The notes beneath the pieces are model-generated. The model was not told the origin of the DNA, searched no databases, and saw only the letters and a program-made list of their open reading frames with translations. Made by a program: the position numbers and the translations under genes. Source: Saccharomonospora amisosensis (GTDB taxonomy: Bacteria; Actinomycetota; Actinomycetes; Mycobacteriales; Pseudonocardiaceae). From it: 64,000 nucleotides of DNA. Below are positions 60,876 to 64,000 of the stretch, in pieces. The stretch's first letter is position 1. Every line of letters starts with the position of its first letter. Location: positions 930,001-994,000 of the forward strand of contig NZ_JAAOYM010000001.1 of assembly GCF_011761185.1 (NCBI RefSeq). The letters run 5' to 3'.

Positions 60876-62336
60876 ATGCGATGCGTCGTCTTCGGTGCAA
60901 CCGGGTACATCGGGGGGCGCCTGGTGCCCTGGCTGTTGGCGGAAGGACATTCGGTCCGTGCCGTGGCGAGAACCCCTGAGAAGCTGGCGGGTGTCGACTG
61001 GCGCGGCCGGGCGGAGGTCGTGCGTGGGGACGCGACGAATCCGGAAGACGTGGCGGCGGCGCTCGCGGGGCAGGATGTCGCGTACTACCTCGTGCACTCA
61101 CTGCACCAGCGTGACTTCGTGGACGTAGACCGGCGCGCGGCGGAGATACTCGCGGGCGCCGCCGCCTCGGCGGGGGTGTCGCGCATCGTCTACCTCGGCG
61201 GCATCACCCCTGAGGGCGGGGAGCTTTCCGCGCACCTCGGCTCGCGCGCGGAGGTCGGCCGTATCCTGCTCGACTCCCCGGTGCCGGCAGTGGTGCTGCG
61301 CGCCGCGGTGATCATCGGCTCGGGCTCGGCCAGCTTCGAGATGTTGCGCTACCTGACCGAGAACCTACCCGTCATGATCACGCCACGGTGGGTGCACAAC
61401 CGCATCCAGCCGATCGCGGTGGGTGATGTGCTGCACTACCTGGTGCGGGCGGCGACGATCGAGCGCCGACTCAACGGCGCCTTCGACATCTGCGGCCCCG
61501 ACGTGCTGACCTACCTGGAGATGATGCGCAGGTACGCCAGGGTTGCGATGCTGCGCAGGCGCCTCGTGGTGCCGGTACCGGTGCTGACCCCGTGGCTGTC
61601 GGCGCAGTGGGTCAATCTCGTCACCCCGGTGCCGCGCAGCATCGCGGTGCCGCTGATCGAGTCGCTCGTGCACGAGGTGATCTGCCACGACCACGACGTC
61701 GAGCGCTACATTTCCGACCCAGACGGCGGACTCACCGGATTCGACAACGCCGTGCAGATGGCGTTGGCGAGAACCCGTAAGGCCGACGTGCCGACCCGCT
61801 GGTCGGACGCTGCGGCCCCCGGTGCCCCCTCCGACCCGCTGCCGACCGACCCCGACTGGGCGGGCGGGACACTCTACGAGGATGTGCGCGAGCAGCGGAC
61901 CAGTGCGGACCCCGAGACGTTGTGGCAGATCGTGGAGTCGATCGGTGGGGAACAGGGCTGGTACTCCTTCCCACCTGCCTGGTCGGTGCGCGGCTGGCTG
62001 GACCGGTTGGTCGGCGGAGCTGGACTGCGCAGAGGCAGACGTGACCCCCGGCGGCTCCGGGTCGGCGAGGCGCTGGACTGGTGGCGGGTCGAGCGGCTGG
62101 ACCGGCCGACGTTCCTCCGGCTGCGGGCCGAGATGCGGCTACCGGGGCAGGCCTGGCTCGAGCTGTCGGTGACCCCGACGGACTCCGGCGGCTCGCGGTA
62201 CCGGCAGCGCGCGCTGTTCCAGCCGCATGGCCTGGCGGGGCACCTGTACTGGAAGAGCATCGCGCCGTTGCACGCGGTGGTGTTCGGTGGGATGGCCCGC
62301 AACATCACCGGAGCCGCGGAGCGTCGCGGCGGTTGA
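60876..62336 (+). CDS. NAD(P)-binding SDR fused to SRPBCC-like domain (DUF2867)
   Basis: The 486-residue protein has an N-terminal Rossmann fold (CVVFGATGYIGGRLVPWLL) of the NmrA/extended SDR type to about residue 300, and a C-terminal DUF2867 region (TLWQIVESIGGEQGWYSFPP, YWKSIAPLHAVVFGGM). The reaction is unknown. Many actinobacteria carry it as a single gene. Confidence 0.88.
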   Translation: MRCVVFGATGYIGGRLVPWLLAEGHSVRAVARTPEKLAGVDWRGRAEVVRGDATNPEDVAAALAGQDVAYYLVHSLHQRDFVDVDRRAAEILAGAAASAGVSRIVYLGGITPEGGELSAHLGSRAEVGRILLDSPVPAVVLRAAVIIGSGSASFEMLRYLTENLPVMITPRWVHNRIQPIAVGDVLHYLVRAATIERRLNGAFDICGPDVLTYLEMMRRYARVAMLRRRLVVPVPVLTPWLSAQWVNLVTPVPRSIAVPLIESLVHEVICHDHDVERYISDPDGGLTGFDNAVQMALARTRKADVPTRWSDAAAPGAPSDPLPTDPDWAGGTLYEDVREQRTSADPETLWQIVESIGGEQGWYSFPPAWSVRGWLDRLVGGAGLRRGRRDPRRLRVGEALDWWRVERLDRPTFLRLRAEMRLPGQAWLELSVTPTDSGGSRYRQRALFQPHGLAGHLYWKSIAPLHAVVFGGMARNITGAAERRGG

Positions 62337-62340
62337 GGCG

Positions 62341-62691
62341 CTACCGCTGCGCCTGCTCGATCTCGAACAGCGGCAGCAACCCGGCGATCTGCAGCACCCT
62401 GTGCGCGAATCGGTCCACGTTGACCAGTCTCATGGTCCCACCGCGGTCGGTGATGGCGGCGTGTGCGCGCACCAGGGCGCTGATGCACGCGGAGTCGAAG
62501 AAGGAGAGCCTCGCGAAGTCCACCACCAGTCGCCGCGCCCCACCGGAGAGCAGCCGTTCGAGCGCGTCGTCGAGCTGCGGCGCTATGCCGTGATCGACCT
62601 CTCCGGCCAGGGTGATGCGTCCTTCGTCGCTGACGAGTTCGGCACGGACCGTCGGGGTCGGCGGAGGTGCCGGATTCTCGTCGTGTGTCAT
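62341..62691 (-). CDS. STAS-domain anti-sigma factor antagonist
   Basis: The 116-residue protein is a single STAS domain: ITLAGEVDHGIAPQLDDALE, RLVVDFARLSFFDSACISAL with the phosphorylatable Ser in DSAC, and LVNVDRFAHRVLQIAGL. In its unphosphorylated form it would bind an anti-sigma kinase and free a sigma factor. It converges on the SDR gene and is just before the stressosome genes. Confidence 0.9.
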   Translation of the reverse strand: MTHDENPAPPPTPTVRAELVSDEGRITLAGEVDHGIAPQLDDALERLLSGGARRLVVDFARLSFFDSACISALVRAHAAITDRGGTMRLVNVDRFAHRVLQIAGLLPLFEIEQAQR

Positions 62692-62842
62692 CGTGCGCCA
62701 TCTCCCGTGAAGCTGGGGCCGGTTGAAACAGGGCCGCACCCCCGGTGGAGGTTCACCGTCTTGTGGCCTAAGTTTGCCAGGGAGCTAGGAAATCTTCAGT
62801 ACGTGAGCCGCTGACGGCGTTCTTTGCGATGCGGGAGTTCGG

Positions 62843-63700
62843 ATGACCCTCGACCCAGGCCAAATAGTTAGAGACCGCCTGGCTGAATTCCTGACGGAAA
62901 ACCAGGAGCGCATCGCGCGAGAATGGGCGGCGACGCCGCTGTTCGGTACGCGCAATCCCGCCGACGCCGCCGAGGAGTCGGCGGCGCTGCTTTCCGGGGT
63001 ACGGAAGGTGATCGACACCGGCGCGGAGGAGGACCCTTCGGCCGAGGGGTTCGCCGCGGTCAGGACCGTGCTCGGCTCGCTGGCGTCGCGGTCGGCGGGC
63101 GGGCCGTCGGGCAGCAAGCGGCCCGACGTCACATTGCTGAAGGAGCCGCTGCTGCGGCTGTGGGAAGAGCAGGACGTGCCTGCCGACATCGCGCAGCACG
63201 GCGCGATGGCACTGTCCACGGCACTCAACACGCTGCGCATCGCGCTGCTGGAGATCGAGCTTTCCGCGGGCGCCGACACGATCCTCGCCCAGCAGGAACA
63301 GCTCGCCGAGCTGTCGACTCCGGTGATAAAGCTGTGGAACGGTGTGCTCGCCATCCCGCTGATCGGAACGTTGGACAGCATGCGTAGCCAGGCGGCGACG
63401 GAGAGTCTGCTGCAGCAAATCGTGGCTCAGCAGGCACGTGTCGCGATCCTGGACATCACCGGAGTGACCGCCGTTGACACACTGGTCGCCCAGCACCTCC
63501 TCAAGACCGCCATGGCGGCGAGACTGATGGGCGCGGAGTGTGTCATCAGCGGAATCCGCCCGCAGATCGCACAGACGATGGTTCAGCTCGGGATCGACCT
63601 CGGCGAGGTCGCAACCCGCGCGACGCTTGCCGACGCCTTCGCCTACGCGCTCCGAAGCATCGGCATGTCCATCACCGCCACTGAGCGCGGGGTGGGATAG
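62843..63700 (+). CDS. RsbR-type stressosome protein
   Basis: The 285-residue protein has an N-terminal helical RsbR_N-like sensor domain (residues 1-150) joined by a linker helix to a C-terminal STAS domain (STPVIKLWNGVLAIPLIGTL; AILDITGVTAVDTLVAQHLL with phospho-Thr/Ser candidates). RsbR and RsbS build the stressosome that sequesters the kinase RsbT. It is five bases before the RsbS gene. Confidence 0.9.
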   Translation: MTLDPGQIVRDRLAEFLTENQERIAREWAATPLFGTRNPADAAEESAALLSGVRKVIDTGAEEDPSAEGFAAVRTVLGSLASRSAGGPSGSKRPDVTLLKEPLLRLWEEQDVPADIAQHGAMALSTALNTLRIALLEIELSAGADTILAQQEQLAELSTPVIKLWNGVLAIPLIGTLDSMRSQAATESLLQQIVAQQARVAILDITGVTAVDTLVAQHLLKTAMAARLMGAECVISGIRPQIAQTMVQLGIDLGEVATRATLADAFAYALRSIGMSITATERGVG

Positions 63701-63705
63701 CCGTC

Positions 63706-64000
63706 ATGAACGCGACCTCCGTTGTGGGCCTTGGCGACGTTCTGCTCGCCACGATCCGAGGCGAGCTGACCGATCAGGACGCTATCGGACTGCACGAGGA
63801 GCTGACCGCGCGAGCCGCGGACTCCGGCGCACGGGGGGTACTCATCGACATCTCCGGACTGGAGATCGTCGATTCGTTCTTGGCCAGAACACTGCACGAC
63901 ATCGCGGGCGCGTGCGACCTCCTCGCCGCGAGGACGGTCGTCGTCGGCATGCGCCCCGAGGTGGCCATCACACTCGTCGAACTCGGCCTGACGCTGCCGG
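63706..64000 (+). CDS. RsbS-like STAS protein, 5' part
   Basis: The 98 complete codons visible before the window edge encode a bare STAS domain: LLATIRGELTDQDAIGLHEE, GVLIDISGLEIVDSFLARTL with the RsbT target Ser in VDSF, and VVVGMRPEVAITLVELGLTL. The stop is outside. An rsbT gene is expected next. Confidence 0.88.
   Translation, partial: MNATSVVGLGDVLLATIRGELTDQDAIGLHEELTARAADSGARGVLIDISGLEIVDSFLARTLHDIAGACDLLAARTVVVGMRPEVAITLVELGLTLP

Overview
The window is high-GC actinobacterial chromosome, most likely from the family Pseudonocardiaceae (Saccharomonospora/Amycolatopsis-like). This is inferred from GTG-rich, GC3-heavy coding, the gene orders glmU-prs-rplY-pth and mfd-mazG-eno-ftsB-DUF501-ppx, and actinobacterial families such as a DivIVA-domain protein, DUF501 and an Asp23/AmaP envelope-stress operon. 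No marker here fixes the species.

Bases 1-22,589 are core chromosome. They hold a translation and nucleotide-sugar block on the minus strand (DivIVA-domain protein, pth, rplY, prs, glmU), a GGDEF protein, tRNA-Gln, a fatty-acid desaturase with a TetR regulator, a secreted sugar dehydrogenase and mfd. These are followed by a SurA-like lipoprotein, mazG, two lytic transglycosylases, enolase, the FtsB-like divisome protein, DUF501 and exopolyphosphatase. A dense inverted array of 21-bp intergenic repeats (22,593-22,869) lies just before the prophage.

Bases 22,950-48,363 are a compact (about 25.4 kb), complete-looking temperate siphovirus prophage inserted in the 3' end of a serine carboxypeptidase (S10) gene. 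A 19-bp identical core marks attL and attR. The phage supplies a replacement gene tail, and the displaced host tail survives at attL. The module order is integrase, repressor, excisionase-like protein, small early genes, a PD-(D/E)XK-like protein, replication initiator, primase-helicase, HNH, terminase, structure, lysis and minus-strand cargo. The head genes are unusual: portal, prohead protease and major capsid form one uninterrupted 998-codon reading frame with two strong internal ribosome-binding sites and in-frame ATGs. The endolysin shows the same nested-start arrangement. The cargo near attR includes a HicA-like toxin candidate with a coupled partner, several small cysteine-rich proteins and a tightly overlapped microprotein operon beside a GntR regulator.

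Bases 48,284-64,000 return to chromosome: the S10 peptidase, a family-5-type uracil-DNA glycosylase, NDH-2, and an unusual tRNA with a UAA anticodon but a short variable loop. After a 700-bp gene-poor stretch come an ArsO-like flavoprotein, the six-gene Asp23/AmaP operon with a SigB/SigF-type promoter candidate, an SRPBCC protein, a TMEM175-like channel with a 12-bp minisatellite, an acyltransferase, a LigD-type polymerase-domain protein, an SDR/SRPBCC protein, a STAS anti-sigma antagonist, and the start of an RsbR-RsbS stressosome operon that runs out of the window.
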